A DNA stretch of 64,000 nucleotides, from the NCBI GenBank assembly GCA_032433765.1, contig JAVIAB010000102.1, positions 13,328,414 to 13,392,413 on the forward strand. Reading direction: 5' to 3'. This document shows positions 32,661-44,100 of this stretch, in pieces; within the stretch, counting starts at the first letter, position 1; the number at the start of each line of letters is the position of its first letter. The notes under the pieces were generated by a model. The model did no database searches, was not told the DNA's origin, and was given only the letters and a program-made list of their open reading frames with translations. A program made the position numbers and the translations under genes. The stretch is from Megaustenia siamemsis. Lineage: Eukaryota > Mollusca > Gastropoda > Stylommatophora > Ariophantidae.

Positions 32661-32758
32661 AGTCACCAAAGTTCTCCTTCAGGTTGTCTAGGTTTGGGTA
32701 GAACTCAGGTTGAGGAACAATCACCTCCAGCAGACCTGACTCCAAAGAAGGGGTAAAG
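32645..32758 (-). CDS. MGAT4: MGAT4 exon C
   Basis: The 114-bp exon completes a Ser codon, then reads [37 protein letters not shown] and two bases of a Lys codon. The SGLLEVI and [13 protein letters not shown] blocks are strongly conserved in the MGAT4 family and belong to the nucleotide-sugar binding domain. The acceptor is TTTTCTTTGCAG and the donor is TCAA|GTAAGT. Reading through the donor gives Lys then TAA at once. The last 30 or so bases of this exon and its donor have been copied in tandem eight more times into the downstream intron. A separate 38-bp array begins about 30 bp upstream of the acceptor, so the exon sits between two minisatellites. Confidence 0.93.
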
Positions 32759-32789
32759 CTGCAAAGAAAACAGACCAGAAACAGCTTGT

Positions 32790-33088
32790 TTTAGCATGAT
32801 GAAGTTGTATATAGTGATGTGTCTTGTTTTAGCATGATGAAGTTGTATATAATGATGTGTCTTGTTTTAGCATGATGAAGTTGTATATAGTGATGTGTCT
32901 TGTTTAAGCATGATGAAGTTGTATATAGTGATGTGTCTTGTTTTAGCATGATGAAGTTGTATATAGTGATGTGTCTTGTTTTAGCATGATGAAGTTGTAT
33001 ATAGTGATGTGTCTTGTTTTAGCATGATGAAGTTGTATATAGTGATGTGTCTTGTTTTAGCACGATGAAGTTGTATATAGTGATGGGT
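32790..33088. repeat. 38-bp minisatellite, about eight units, upstream of exon C
   Basis: The unit is TGTCTTGTTTTAGCATGATG then AAGTTGTATATAGTGATG. It begins about 30 bp from the exon C acceptor. Confidence 0.94.
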
Positions 33089-33092
33089 CTAT

Positions 33093-33358
33093 ATCTATCT
33101 ATCTATCTATTGTCCTTTCGAGTCGAAGACGGCACATAGGGCAGAACCACAATCTCAAAAACCTTGTGTGCCAAAATGGCACATATTGCAGAGATCGCTG
33201 CTTCCAAAATCTTTGGCTCTGTTTCCATAACAATACTTTTTACAATGACAGCTTGTCAAGCCATCGATCAATCTCCTTAGTCGCCTCTTACGACATGCCT
33301 GAAAGGTCACAGTGTCACTATTCTTTAATTTCCTCATAATGAGGCCCCAGTAACACAC
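33093..33358 (-). mobile_element. Element M, complete copy
   Basis: Same sequence as 3134-3400. On the minus strand it ends GACTCGAAAGGACAATAGAT plus (AGAT)n. Confidence 0.65.
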
Positions 33359-33371
33359 GGGGATATTTATA

Positions 33372-33470
33372 TATACACAATACCCAAAAATCATGCGCCA
33401 AAGGTCTGTAAAAATAATGGTCACTAACACCATATTCCCTATACACCACTTGGCATGACAGGGTTCTTTA
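33372..33470 (+). mobile_element. SINE1 3' fragment
   Basis: CAAAAATCATGCGCCAAAGG through the CACTTGGCATGACAGGG end. Confidence 0.65.
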
Positions 33471-33484
33471 TATATATATATATG

Positions 33485-34310
33485 ATATATTCTGTTCTGT
33501 AACTATGACATGACTCAACAAACTATTGCAACAGTTCTGTAAACTATGACATGACTCAACAAACTATTGTAACTGTTCTGTAAACTATGATATGACTCAA
33601 CAAACTATTGCAACTGTTCTGTAAACTATGACATAACTCAACAAACTATTGCAACTGTTCTGTAAACTATTACATAACTCAACAAACTATTGCAACTGTT
33701 CTGTAAACTATGACATAACTCAACAAACTATTGCAAAAGTTCTGTAAACTATGACATGACTCAACAAACTATTGCAACAGTTCTGTAAACTATGACATGA
33801 CTCGACAAACTATTGCAATTGTTCTGTAAACTATGACATAACTCAACAAACTATTGCAAAAGTTCTGTAAACTATGACATGACTCAACAAACTATTACAA
33901 CTGTTCTGTAAACTATGACATGACTCAACAAACTATTGCAACAGTTCTGTAAACTATGACATGACTCGACAAACTTTTGCAATTGTTCTGTAAACTATGG
34001 CATAACTCAACAAACTATTGCAAAAGTTCTGTAAACTATGACATGACTCAACAAACTATTACAACTGTTCTGTAAACTATGACATGACTCAACAAACTAT
34101 TGCAACAGTTCTGTAAACTATGACATGACTCGACAAACTTTTGCAATTGTTCTGTAAACTATGGCATAACTCAACAAACTATTGCAAAAGTTCTGTAAAC
34201 TATGACATGACTCAACAAACTATTACAACTGTTCTGTAAACTATGACATGACTCAACAAACTATTGCAACTGTTCTGTAAACTATGACATAACTCAACAA
34301 ACTGCTTTTC
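33485..34310. repeat. 41-bp minisatellite, about 20 units, partly in four-unit blocks
   Basis: The unit is AACTATTGCAACTGTTCTGT then AAACTATGACATGACTCAAC. The CGACAAACT variant recurs at about 33803, 33967 and 34131, i.e. every 164 bp. Confidence 0.93.
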
Positions 34311-34925
34311 TGGAGTAAGCAAAGAGGAAGAATTAGAATTCCCCTCCCACATTTGCTCATGTCCTTGGATGCAAGTTATAAATCAACATCATGGATATAC
34401 AGAGACAGGAAAGAAGGAAGGAGGGAAACAAGAAACTCAACCTTTTTTAGGGAAAAAAAATGAAAGACTGAGAGGGAAACAAACTTGTGAAAGAAAGTGT
34501 CAACTGCGTGTCTGTTGATAAAAAAAATCTACTACAATCAATATTCCCTCTGAGTATTGGCTTCAGCTCACTAGATCAATGTGCAGTGCTGAAGAATAAC
34601 AATGCATTACATTTTGCTGCACGCACAGTCCAAACAGGTTTTGTTTGAAATTGGTTTTTTTTATTGTGCATTTCAAATTAATTATGGATTACACGACTCA
34701 TTGTCCAGCCATTCAGGGAATCTCACAGCACACATTAAAACAGCAACCAAAAAATATAAAAAAATAAAGAGGCAAAAAGAAGTTGTTAAGAATGTATTCA
34801 GTGACTGGAAAGCTCTGGTCATAAATGAGCACATGCATCAATGTTAATTCACTCAAGTGAAGTAGGAAAAAATATAGAAAGGTGAATTTTTTCACTGCAT
34901 TATGAATACTAAATATATGGTCTTT
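34311..34925. other. Intronic stretch, nothing assigned
   Basis: AT-rich. A short plus-strand frame (34602-34847) has no recognisable similarity. Confidence 0.35.
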
Positions 34926-35103
34926 GGTGTCTTGACAGATGGTTGGTAGCAAGCAATGTCTTGACAGATGGTTGGTAGCAAGCAATGTCTTGACAGATGG
35001 TTGGTAGCAAGCAATGTCTTGACAGATGGTTGGTAGCAAGCAATGTCTTGACAGATGGTTGGTAGCAAGCAATGTCTTGACAGATGGTTGGTAGCAAGCA
35101 ATC
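34926..35103. repeat. 29-bp minisatellite, six units
   Basis: The unit is GTCTTGACAGATGGTTGGTA then GCAAGCAAT; copies are almost identical. Confidence 0.94.
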
Positions 35104-35147
35104 ATGATTTGTCAGTAATTTGGTCATATTAGTGTATGACTATGCTG

Positions 35148-36330
35148 AATGAGAAGCACTAAACAGAACATTAAAGCAAGAGGCAACAACAGCAGGTATC
35201 CCTTGCCAAGATTGAGCAACTCTTCCAGAACAGAGCCATGTGGGAATACACAATGCAGGTCCTGTGTTGAGATTGAGCAACTCGTCCAGAACAGAGCCAT
35301 GTGGGAAGACACAATGCAGGTCCTGTGTTGAGATTGAGCAACTCGTCCAGAACAGAGCCATGTGGGAAGTCACAATGCAGGTCCTGTGTTGAGATTGAGC
35401 AACTCATCCAGAACAGAGCCATGTGGGAAGACACAATGCATGTCCTGTGTTGAGATTGAGCAACTCGTCCAGAACAGAGCCATGTGGGAAGACACAATGC
35501 ATGTCCTGTGTTGAGATTGAGCAACTCGTCCAGAACAGAGCCATGTGGGAAGACACAATGCAGGTCCTGTGTTGAGATTGAGCAACTCGTCCAGAACAGA
35601 GCCATGTGGGAAGACACAATGCAGGTCCTGTGTTGAGATTGAGCAACTCGTCCAGAACAGAGCCATGTGGGAAGACACAATGCAGGTCCTGTGTTGAGAT
35701 TGAGCAACTCGTCCAGAACAGAGCCATGTGGGAAGACACAATGCAGGTCCTGTGTTGAGATTGAGCAACTCATCCAGAACAGAGCCATGTGGGAAGACAC
35801 AATGCAGGTCCTGTGTTGAGATTGAGCAACTCGTCCAGAACAGAGCCATGTGGGAAGACAATGCAGGTCCTGTGTTGAGATTGAGCAACTCGTCCAGAAC
35901 AGTCATGTGGGAAGACACAATGCAGGTCCTGTGTTGAAATTGAGCAACTCGTCCAGAACAGAGCCATGTGGGAAGACACAATGCAGGTCCTGTGTTGAGA
36001 TTGAGCAACTCGTCCAGAACAGAGCCATGTGGGAAGACAATGCAGGTCCTGTGTTGAGATTGAGCAACTCGTCCAGAACAGAGCCATGTGGGAAGACAAT
36101 GCAGGTCTTGTGTTGAGATTGAGCAACTCGTCCAGAACAGAGTCATGTGGGAAGACACAATGCAGGTCCTGTGTTGAGATTGAGCAACTCGCCCAGAACA
36201 GAGTCATGTGGGAAGATACAATGCAGGTCCTGTGCAAGGGGTGACATTTGAAAGATCATCGGACACAAGGGTCTAGAATTTCTGTCTTATGTGCTATCGT
36301 TGGTTCCAAAGGACAACAGATAGATAGACA
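35148..36330 (+). mobile_element. LINE 3' end, family K, expanded internally by a 61-bp array
   Basis: It opens with the equivalent of LNRTLKQEATTAGIP, then the last coding segment (IEQLVQNRAMWEDTMQVL) is repeated about 17 times. It then resumes with the 3' tail ending in ACAGATAGATAGACAG. Family comparison is with 36550-36862 (NDIELLAQNRDKW). Confidence 0.7.
35210..36236. repeat. 61-bp minisatellite, about 17 units
   Basis: The unit is GATTGAGCAACTCGTCCAGA, ACAGAGCCATGTGGGAAGAC and ACAATGCAGGTCCTGTGTTG plus A. Some units lack two to four bases. The long open frames on both strands are artefacts. Confidence 0.95.
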
Positions 36331-36549
36331 GAAAGATTATGCTGTATGCTGTTTTACCAAACAGCTTCTCTTATGACTGAATCTGCCAATATTGGAAAGA
36401 CAGATCTGACCACAGAACAAACAATATGTATTTGTGGTGCATTTCATTAACAGTTTCCGGTTGTATCCAAGATGGAGGAATTATTTTTCTCCGGCTTGGT
36501 ATAGAACCATTGATCAGAGGTTTAACAAGCCGCTATCGTAAAAATGATT

Positions 36550-36862
36550 TTGTTAATGTAACGTAGACCTGATAGCAAAGCAAGCCCTCATGTGGGAGAC
36601 AACAGGTAAGAGGAAAAGAGGAAGACCCAGAGAGACACTGACAAGAACACTGATGAGAGAGGCAAGAACAGCAGGAATCGTTTCCCTCAATGATATAGAG
36701 CTGCTTGCACAGAACAGAGACAAATGGTGAGATTTGATAAAATATCTTTAAAATAATTAAAAATTTCTAGAACAAAAATTCAGAAAAGAGAAGGAGTTTC
36801 CTGATCTACGCCCTATGGGCTGGCTACGGCTCGAAAGGTCAATAGATAGATAGATAGATTTG
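36550..36862 (+). mobile_element. LINE 3' end, family K, (GATA)n tail
   Basis: Encodes GKRKRGRPRETLTRTLMREA and RTAGIVSLNDIELLAQNRDK then a stop. It ends GGCTCGAAAGGTCAATAGAT. Confidence 0.72.
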
Positions 36863-36966
36863 TGGTGCCTGGCCTCATCTAATTTATCCGGCATCTTTTG
36901 TCTTCTGACTTTCGCATCAACACTTCCTTGAGTGTTACTGCGCCATTTAAAAATGTTTGTTCTCCA

Positions 36967-37222
36967 TGTGCTATGAGCCGCGATAGCCCAGTGGTTAGTG
37001 AACTGGACTACAAAGTAGGGCAAGGGTAGGGCTCGATCCCAACTGACGGCTTCCGGGTTCACCCAGCCTTAAATGGGTACCGGATTTTTTTTCTGAGAAA
37101 GTAAAGCAGCCCGACCACATTACCCCAAAAATCATGTGCTGAAGGTCTGTAAAATATAGGGTCACTAACACCATATTTCCCCATACGCCACTTGGCGTGA
37201 CGGGGGTACTTTACTTTACTTA
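36967..37222 (+). mobile_element. tRNA-derived SINE1 copy, plus strand
   Basis: GCGATAGCCCAGTGGTTAG and GGGCTCGATCCC, with an internal deletion of about 20 bp in the body. Confidence 0.76.
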
Positions 37223-37254
37223 TGTGCAATGATCTGATGCTAGATTTTCCTTGT

Positions 37255-37450
37255 TTCTTTCACTGATTGAGAATTCACTCCATGAAGCCCTGAAAAAAAT
37301 CCTTATATCTCAGCACTGGTTTGCCCTTTGGTCTCTTTCCATCACTAAATTCTCCATACAATAATTTTTTGGAAACATGATTGTTGTCCATCCTTCTCAC
37401 ATGACCCAACCACCTTAAATTTCTGACTCCTAAGTGTTGCCATGAATGAT
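37255..37450 (-). mobile_element. LINE C-terminal remnant, family E
   Basis: The minus strand reads LRWLGHVRRMDNNHVSKKLL and GEFSDGKRPKGKPVLRYKD, a common end of non-LTR ORF2 proteins. Confidence 0.7.
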
Positions 37451-37895
37451 TGGAGTTTGGCTCATTACAAGATGTTAGAGTTGGTTACGTTGTCCTGCCA
37501 TTTGATGCTCATTATCTTGCAAAGACAACACACATAAAAAGTGTTTAACCTTCCCTGCATAGGCAGTCCAAGCCGCCTAGAACTAAGGATTTATGTCAGC
37601 CGACGACTGAGGAAATTTCCCTGGTCCCAGCAAAAAAAAAATACCAATTTGTTTAAATGTGGCAATATTTTTATTTCACATTGTAGGATCGTATCTCACA
37701 AAATGAAAAAAAAAAAATCTGACAATAATAGAAGCAAATCTAACACTCAGGCGTCACCAGAAATAGTTATTAGCAAGGTATGCGGGGGGGGGATGTTTGA
37801 ACATGGTAAACTATCAAATTTTTAAGAATTTGTGTTTTGATGTAGTCATTTTTACTACAGTATTGTAATCTAGGATTAAACCTGTTTATTCTCAG

Positions 37896-38252
37896 ACTTC
37901 CGGTCAATGTGGCGAACAGACGAAAGGAATCATTGAGGCTTAGTCTGAAATGTGTTCCTTGTTGCAGGTTCTTCATATTCCATGTCCAGCTTGCTGTTGG
38001 AGCTACTGAGTTTAGAGCTCTGTGCACACCGTGAGCAGTGTTTTTCATCAGGATTGTGTTTCAATATTCAGATTGTTTACGAAGAATGATTATCGTATGA
38101 TGAAGGCTGCGTTATATAACAGGATGGGGACAACACCTATCTTTCTTTTTTTGGATCCTTCAATGCGATGAGATGTAAATCTAATGATTTCACTGGCATG
38201 GCTAGTTGAGCAATTAAGGATTTTAATTAATTTGCAGTGACACCGGGGCCTT
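37896..38252 (+). repeat. Dispersed repeat R1, third copy
   Basis: Starts ACTTCCGGTCAATGTGGCGA and ends TTTGCAGTGACACCGGGGCC. Confidence 0.7.
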
Positions 38253-38675
38253 CGACTAACTACAACTACATTCTCAATACATCATCTTGCCATGAGAGAC
38301 CTACATTTCAACATGTCAGCTCAGCATATTAAAAAAAATTGCTATTGTTTTAAAGGACTTATATTTCTATATTGTCCTTTGCATAAGATATCAACAACAA
38401 TTTAGGAATGATCATTCATGTCTGTAAGTCCTTTCAAGCAACAGCAACATCTTTAAAAGGTGCTTAGCAGTGTGCTTAAACGCACATCTTTCATGTCAAG
38501 ACACTGCATTGAGGAGTAAAGGTTGTCTTAGTCTGGGCTTCTTCTCTCTCTGTTGACTGTTGTTTTTTGTGTGGATTTTTCAGCGTGCTGTAAAAATACA
38601 CATGTCTCTGCGTAATTTGTTTCTCTCTTGCCTTGAAAGGTTCCTTTCATAGTAAATATTCATTCATCTATTATT
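38253..38675. other. Intronic stretch, nothing assigned
   Basis: AT-rich, with no recognised exon or repeat. Confidence 0.35.
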
Positions 38676-38679
38676 TATT

Positions 38680-39035
38680 GTTGAAGAGCTGGTGGTCAAA
38701 TTGATAATTTGTTGGGCTCCAAACCAGGATAATGTGGGTTTGAATTGAGGTAGGGTCAAAAGTTTTATCTATCAGGGGAGAATTAAAAACTCAGACCCGA
38801 ACACCTCATGGCATCTGCACTGGACAAATGACCATTATTCTCTAGTCCTACAAGACTCCACCCTCGTGGCATCTGCACAGGACAAATGACCATTATTCTC
38901 TAGTCCGACAAGACTCCACCCTCGTGGCATCTGCACAGGACAAACGACCATTATTCTCTGGTCCTACAAGACTCCACACGGTAGACCCCAGTAATGGGAA
39001 AATGCTATAAAGATAGTTAAGAAAGATAGTTTTTA
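38680..39035 (+). mobile_element. Candidate SINE2 copy with a 58-bp internal triplication
   Basis: GTGGGTTTGAATTGAGG is B-box-like. GGCATCTGCACAGGACAAAT recurs three times at 58-bp spacing, and the end ATAAAGATAGTT matches 23165-23180. Confidence 0.5.
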
Positions 39036-39104
39036 TTTATTATTATTGTTGGTGTCTTCCCATTCTTATTGAACTATTGAGTTTTATTAGCGGGTCATCA
39101 TCAT

Positions 39105-39290
39105 TGCACTCCGAACATGTCCATTGGTGCTTAGATCCCCCCCTTCTCAGCAAGTCACGCAGTGTCCAGCGACTGACGACTCCAGTTCTGTTGGTTGATT
39201 AGTCTTCTTACGCGCCCACTAAGCGCTTCACGTTTCAGGCTGTGCCCATCTTAACTCCCATCTCTTTCATCCGAAGGAGTGACACAGACG
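39105..39290 (-). repeat. Dispersed repeat R3
   Basis: Reverse complement of the 6255-6425 family (TGGACACTGCGTGACTTGCT). Confidence 0.55.
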
Positions 39291-39420
39291 CATGGTTGTC
39301 AAAGTCCACTTCCCGTTGGGCATTCTTCTATAAATCTACTTTTTAAGGAAATCAACGTTGTATATATTTAATGGCACTTTTATATTAATTTTAAAGAGCT
39401 GAGATAACAAATGTACCAAC

Positions 39421-39470
39421 CTTTCCCTGATACTTGCTATCACCTGATCTGAATACTGTTTATCCCATGG
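39421..39470 (-). CDS. MGAT4: MGAT4 exon B (50 bp)
   Basis: This small exon encodes PWDKQYSDQVIASIRE plus two bases of a Ser codon completed by the next exon. It fills exactly the gap between exon A (ending FIGE, phase 0) and exon C (starting with one base, then [12 protein letters not shown]). The acceptor is TTGTTTTCAG. The donor AG|GTTGGT is weak by consensus, but it is the one that gives the correct phase. A stronger-looking site inside the exon (CAG|GTGATA) would break the frame of exon C. A 22-bp minisatellite starts about 20-30 bp upstream of the acceptor, so the branch-point region is largely repeat-derived. The join is inferred from phase and family order, not from a transcript. Confidence 0.8.
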
Positions 39471-39491
39471 CTGAAAACAAGGATAAGACAA

Positions 39492-39965
39492 AGAATCATC
39501 ATCAGCAATACCATTAAACATCAGCAATACAATTAAACATCATCAGCAATACCATTAAACATTATCGGCAATACCAGTAAACATCATCAGCAATACCATT
39601 AAACATCATCAGCAATACCATTAAACATAATCAGCAATACCATTAAACATAATCAGCAATACCATTAAACATCATCAGCAATACCATTAAACATAATCAG
39701 CAATACCATTAAACATAATCAGCAATACCATTAAACACCATCAGCAATACCATTAAACATAATCAGCAATACCATTAAACATAATCAGCAATACCATTAA
39801 AATATCAGCAATACCATTAAACATCATCAGCATTACCATTAAACATCATCAGCAATACCATTAAACATCATCAGCAATACCATTAAATATCATGACAATA
39901 CTATTACACATCATCAATAATACCATTACACATCATCAGCAATATCTTTAAACATCGTCACAACA
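39492..39965. repeat. 22-bp minisatellite upstream of exon B
   Basis: The unit is CAGCAATACCATTAAACATC plus AT, about 20 copies, becoming degenerate at the right. Confidence 0.92.
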
Positions 39966-40104
39966 TCGCTAACTAGCTAGATCAGAGGTGAACAATTTTC
40001 CATAAAATACGCCATCAATCTTGATTGTGCAACAGATGTTTTTCTCTAAATGTCAGCAGTCAGTTACTGAAGTCAATAACTGCAATCAGCTCAGTCATGC
40101 ATTA

Positions 40105-40367
40105 AGTAGAAAAAAGTAATGTACCCCCCGTCATGCCAACTGGCGTATAGGAAATATGGTGTTAGCAACTATAAATTTTACAGACCTTCGGCACATGATT
40201 TTTGGGGTAATGTGGTTGGTATTACGCACCGTGCTGCTTTACTTTCCCATAAAAAAATCCGGTACCCAGTAAAGGCTGGGTGAACTGGAAGCTGTCGGTT
40301 GGGATTGAACCCTACCTCTTGTCCTTTGTAGTCCAGTTCACTAACCACTGAGCTATCGCGGCTCCCA
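40105..40367 (-). mobile_element. tRNA-derived SINE1 copy
   Basis: The minus strand starts GCCGCGATAGCTCAGTGG and GGGTTCAATCCC, ending near 40105. Confidence 0.78.
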
Positions 40368-40387
40368 GTCATGCTTTACTTCTATCT

Positions 40388-40885
40388 ATCATCATCATCA
40401 TCGAGTGCCTTCTCCGCAACGAAGGTTGGCTACCATGGATCGCCATTCTACTCTGTTTCTTGCTTTGATGGTGCAGGCTGACATAGATTGGCTTATCCAT
40501 TTTTTGATGTTACTCGTCCATGTTAGTCTTGGTCTGCCTCTGCCTCTTTTACCTTGTATTTTCCCTTCCAATACTATTTTTAGTAGGCTGTTGTGTCTTT
40601 TAACACGCCCCAAAAATTTCATTTGTCGTGTCTTAATTGTATTTAGTAGTTCTCTTTTTATTTTTAGTTGTTTTAAAACTTCATCGTTTGTTTTCTTTTC
40701 TTTCCATCCAATTCTACCTATTCTTCTATAAATCCACATTTCAAAGGCTTCAATTTTCTGTTCTGTTTTCTTGTCCAATGTCCATGTTTCTGCACCATAC
40801 AGGAATATTGAGAAGATGTAACATGTTGCCATTCTTAGATTCAGCCCTGTTGATATTTGTTTTGTTGTTAGTATATTTTTCATAT
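40388..40885 (-). mobile_element. RTE-like LINE 3' part, family C, well preserved
   Basis: A 161-codon frame encodes TKQISTGLNLRMATCYIF, YGAETWTLDKKTEQKIEAFE, MWIYRRIGRIGWKEKKTNDE, FLGRVKRHNSLLKIV and RGRPRLTWTSNIKKW. The (GAT) tail is at 40388. Confidence 0.85.
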
Positions 40886-41112
40886 ACTATCACTTCTCAC
40901 TTCTAGTATCACTTATATCTATATATTGTTCTTTTGAGCTGAAGACGAAATTAGATCAGAAATGTAACATACTCTGTGTTAGACAATCTCTGCTATTAAA
41001 TCTTAGAGCTTGCACAGGACATAAGTTGTATCTTGTCACTTGACCCTGGTCTGGGTAAACCTTTAAACCTTGGTAAAGGAGTTGATGTCAACTGTTTTTG
41101 CTGCTCATCTTG

Positions 41113-44100
41113 GTGGACATCAACAGTGTCTGTCAGGCTATCTATGTGGACATCAACAGTGTCTGTCTTGCTATCTATGTGGACATCAACAGTGTCTGTC
41201 TTGCTATCTATGTGGACATCAACAGTGTCTGTCTTGCTATCTATGTGGACATCAACAGTGTATGTCTGGCTATCTATGTGGACATCAACAGTGTCTGTCT
41301 TGCTATCTATGTGGACATCAACAGTGTCTGTCTTGCTATCTATGTGGACATCAACAGTGTCTGTCTTGCTATCTATGTGGACATCAACAGTGTCTGTCTT
41401 GCTATCTATGTGGACATCAACAGTGTATGTCTGGCTATCTATGTGAACATCAACAGTGTCTGTTTTGCTATCTATGTGGACATCAACAGTGTCTGTCTGG
41501 CTATCTATGTGGACATCAACAGTGTCTGTCTGGCTATCTATGTGGACAGCAACAGTATCTGTCTTGCTATCTATGTGGTCATCAACAGTGTCTATCTGGC
41601 TATATATGTGGACATCAACAGTGTCTGTCTTGCTATCTATGTGGGCATCAACAGTGTCTGTCTGGCTATCTATGTGGACATCAACAGTGTCTGTCTGGCT
41701 ATCTATGTGGACATCAACAGTATCTGTCTGGCTATCTATGTGAACATCAACAGTGTCTGTCTGGCTATCTATGTGGACATCAACAGTGTCTGTCTTGCTA
41801 TCTATGTGGACATCAACAGTGTCTGTCTTGCTATCTATGTGGACATCAACAGTGTCTGTCTTGCTATCTATGTGGACATCAACAGTGTCTGTCTTGCTAT
41901 CTATGTGGACATCAACAGTGTCTGTCTGACTATCTATGTGGACATTAACAGTGTGAGTCTTGCTATCTATGTGGACATCAACAGTGTCTGTCTTGCTATC
42001 TATGTGGACATCAACAGTGTCTGTCTGGCTATCTATGTGGACATCAACAGTGTCTGTCTTGCTATCTATGTGGACATCAACAGTGTCTGTCTGGCTATCT
42101 ATGTGGACATCAACAGTGTCTGTTTTGCTATCTATGTGGACATCAACAGTGTCTGTCTGGCTATCTATGTGGACATCAACAGTGTCTGTCTGGCTATCTA
42201 TGTGGACATCAACAGTGTCTGTCTTGCTATCTATGTGGACATCAACAGTGTCTGTCTGGCTATCTATGTGGACATCAACAGTGTCTGTCTTGCTATCTAT
42301 GTGGACATCAACAGTGTCTGTCTTGCTATCTATGTGGACATCAACAGTGTCTGTCTGGCTATCTATGTGGACATCAATAGTGTCTGTCTGGCTATCTATG
42401 TGGACATCAACAGTGTCTGTCTGGCTATCTATGTGGACATAAACAGTGTCTGTCTTGCTATCTATGTGGTCATCAACAGTATATCTCTGGCTATCTATGT
42501 GGACATCAACAGTGTCTGTCTTGCTATCTATGTGGACATCAACAGTGTCTGTCTGGCTATCTATGTGGACAGCAACAGTGTCTGTCTGGCTATCTATGTG
42601 GACATCAACAGTATCTGTCTGGCTATCTATGTGGACATCAACAGTATCTGTCTGGCTATATATGTGGACATCAACAGTGTCTGTCTTGCTATATATGTGG
42701 ACATCAACAGTGTCTGTCTTGCTATCTATGTGGACATCAACAGTGTCTGTCTGGCTATCTATGTGGACATCAACAGTGTCTGTCTTGCTATCTATGTGGA
42801 CATCAACAGTGTCTGTCTGGCTATCTATGTGGACATCAACAGTGTCTGTTTTGCTATCTATGTGGACATCAACAGTGTCTGTCTTGCTATCTATGTGGAC
42901 ATCAACAGTGTCTGTCTTGCTATCTATGTGGACATCAACAGTGTCTGTCTTGCTATCTATGTGGACATCAACAGTGTCTGTCTGGCTATCTATGTGGACA
43001 TCAACAGTGTCTGTCTTGCTATCTATGTGGACATCAACAGTGTCTGTCTGGCTATCTATGTGGACATCAACAGTGTCTGTTTTGCTATCTATGTGGACAT
43101 CAACAGTGTCTGTCTTGCTATCTATGTGGACATCAACAGTGTCTGTCTTGCTATCTATGTGGACATCAACAGTGTCTGTCTTGCTATCTATGTGGACATC
43201 AACAGTGTCTGTCTTGCTATCTATGTGGACATCAACAGTGTATGTCTGGCTATCTATGTGACCATCAACAGTGTCTGTTTTGCTATCTATGTGGACATCA
43301 ACAGTGTCTGTCTGGCTATCTATGTGGACATCAAAAGAGTCTCTATCTGGCTATCTACGTGGACATCAACAGTGTCTGTCTTGCTATCTATGTGGACATC
43401 AACAGTGTCTATCTGGCTATATATGTGGACATCAACAGTGTCTGTCTTGCTATCTATGTGGGCATCAACAGTGTCTGTCTTGCTATCTATGTGGACATCA
43501 ACAGTGTCTGTCTTGCTATCTATGTGGACATCAACAGTGTCTGTCTTGCTATCTATGTGGACATCAACAGTGTCTGTCTGGCTATCTATGTGGACATCAA
43601 CAGTGTCTGTCTTGCTATCTATGTGGACATCAACAGTGTCTGTCTTGCTATCTATGTGGACATCAACAGTGTCTGTCTGGCTATCTATGTGGACATCAAC
43701 AGTGTCTGTCTTGCTATCTATGTGGACATCAACAGTGTCTGTCTTGCTATCTATGTGGACATCAACAGTGTCTGTCTTGCTATCTATGTGGACATCAACA
43801 GTGTCGGTCTGGCTATCTATGTGGACATCAACAGTGTCTGTCTTGCTATCTATGTGGACATCAACAGTGTCTGTCTTGCTATCTATGTGGACATCAACAG
43901 TGTCTGTCTGACTATGTGGACATCAACAGTGTCTGTCTAGCTATCTATGTGGACATCAACAGTGTCTGTCTTGCTATCTATGTGGACATCAACAGTGTCT
44001 GTCTTGCTATCTATGTGGACATCAACAGTGTCTGTCTTGCTATCTATGTGGACATCAACAGTGTCTGTCTGACTATCTATGTGGACATCAACAGTGTCTG

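Noticed and set aside
35171..36237. Long minus-strand frames with MALFWTSCSISTQDLHC repeats
   Set aside because: Generated by the 61-bp minisatellite; the true coding sense of the seed is a plus-strand LINE end.
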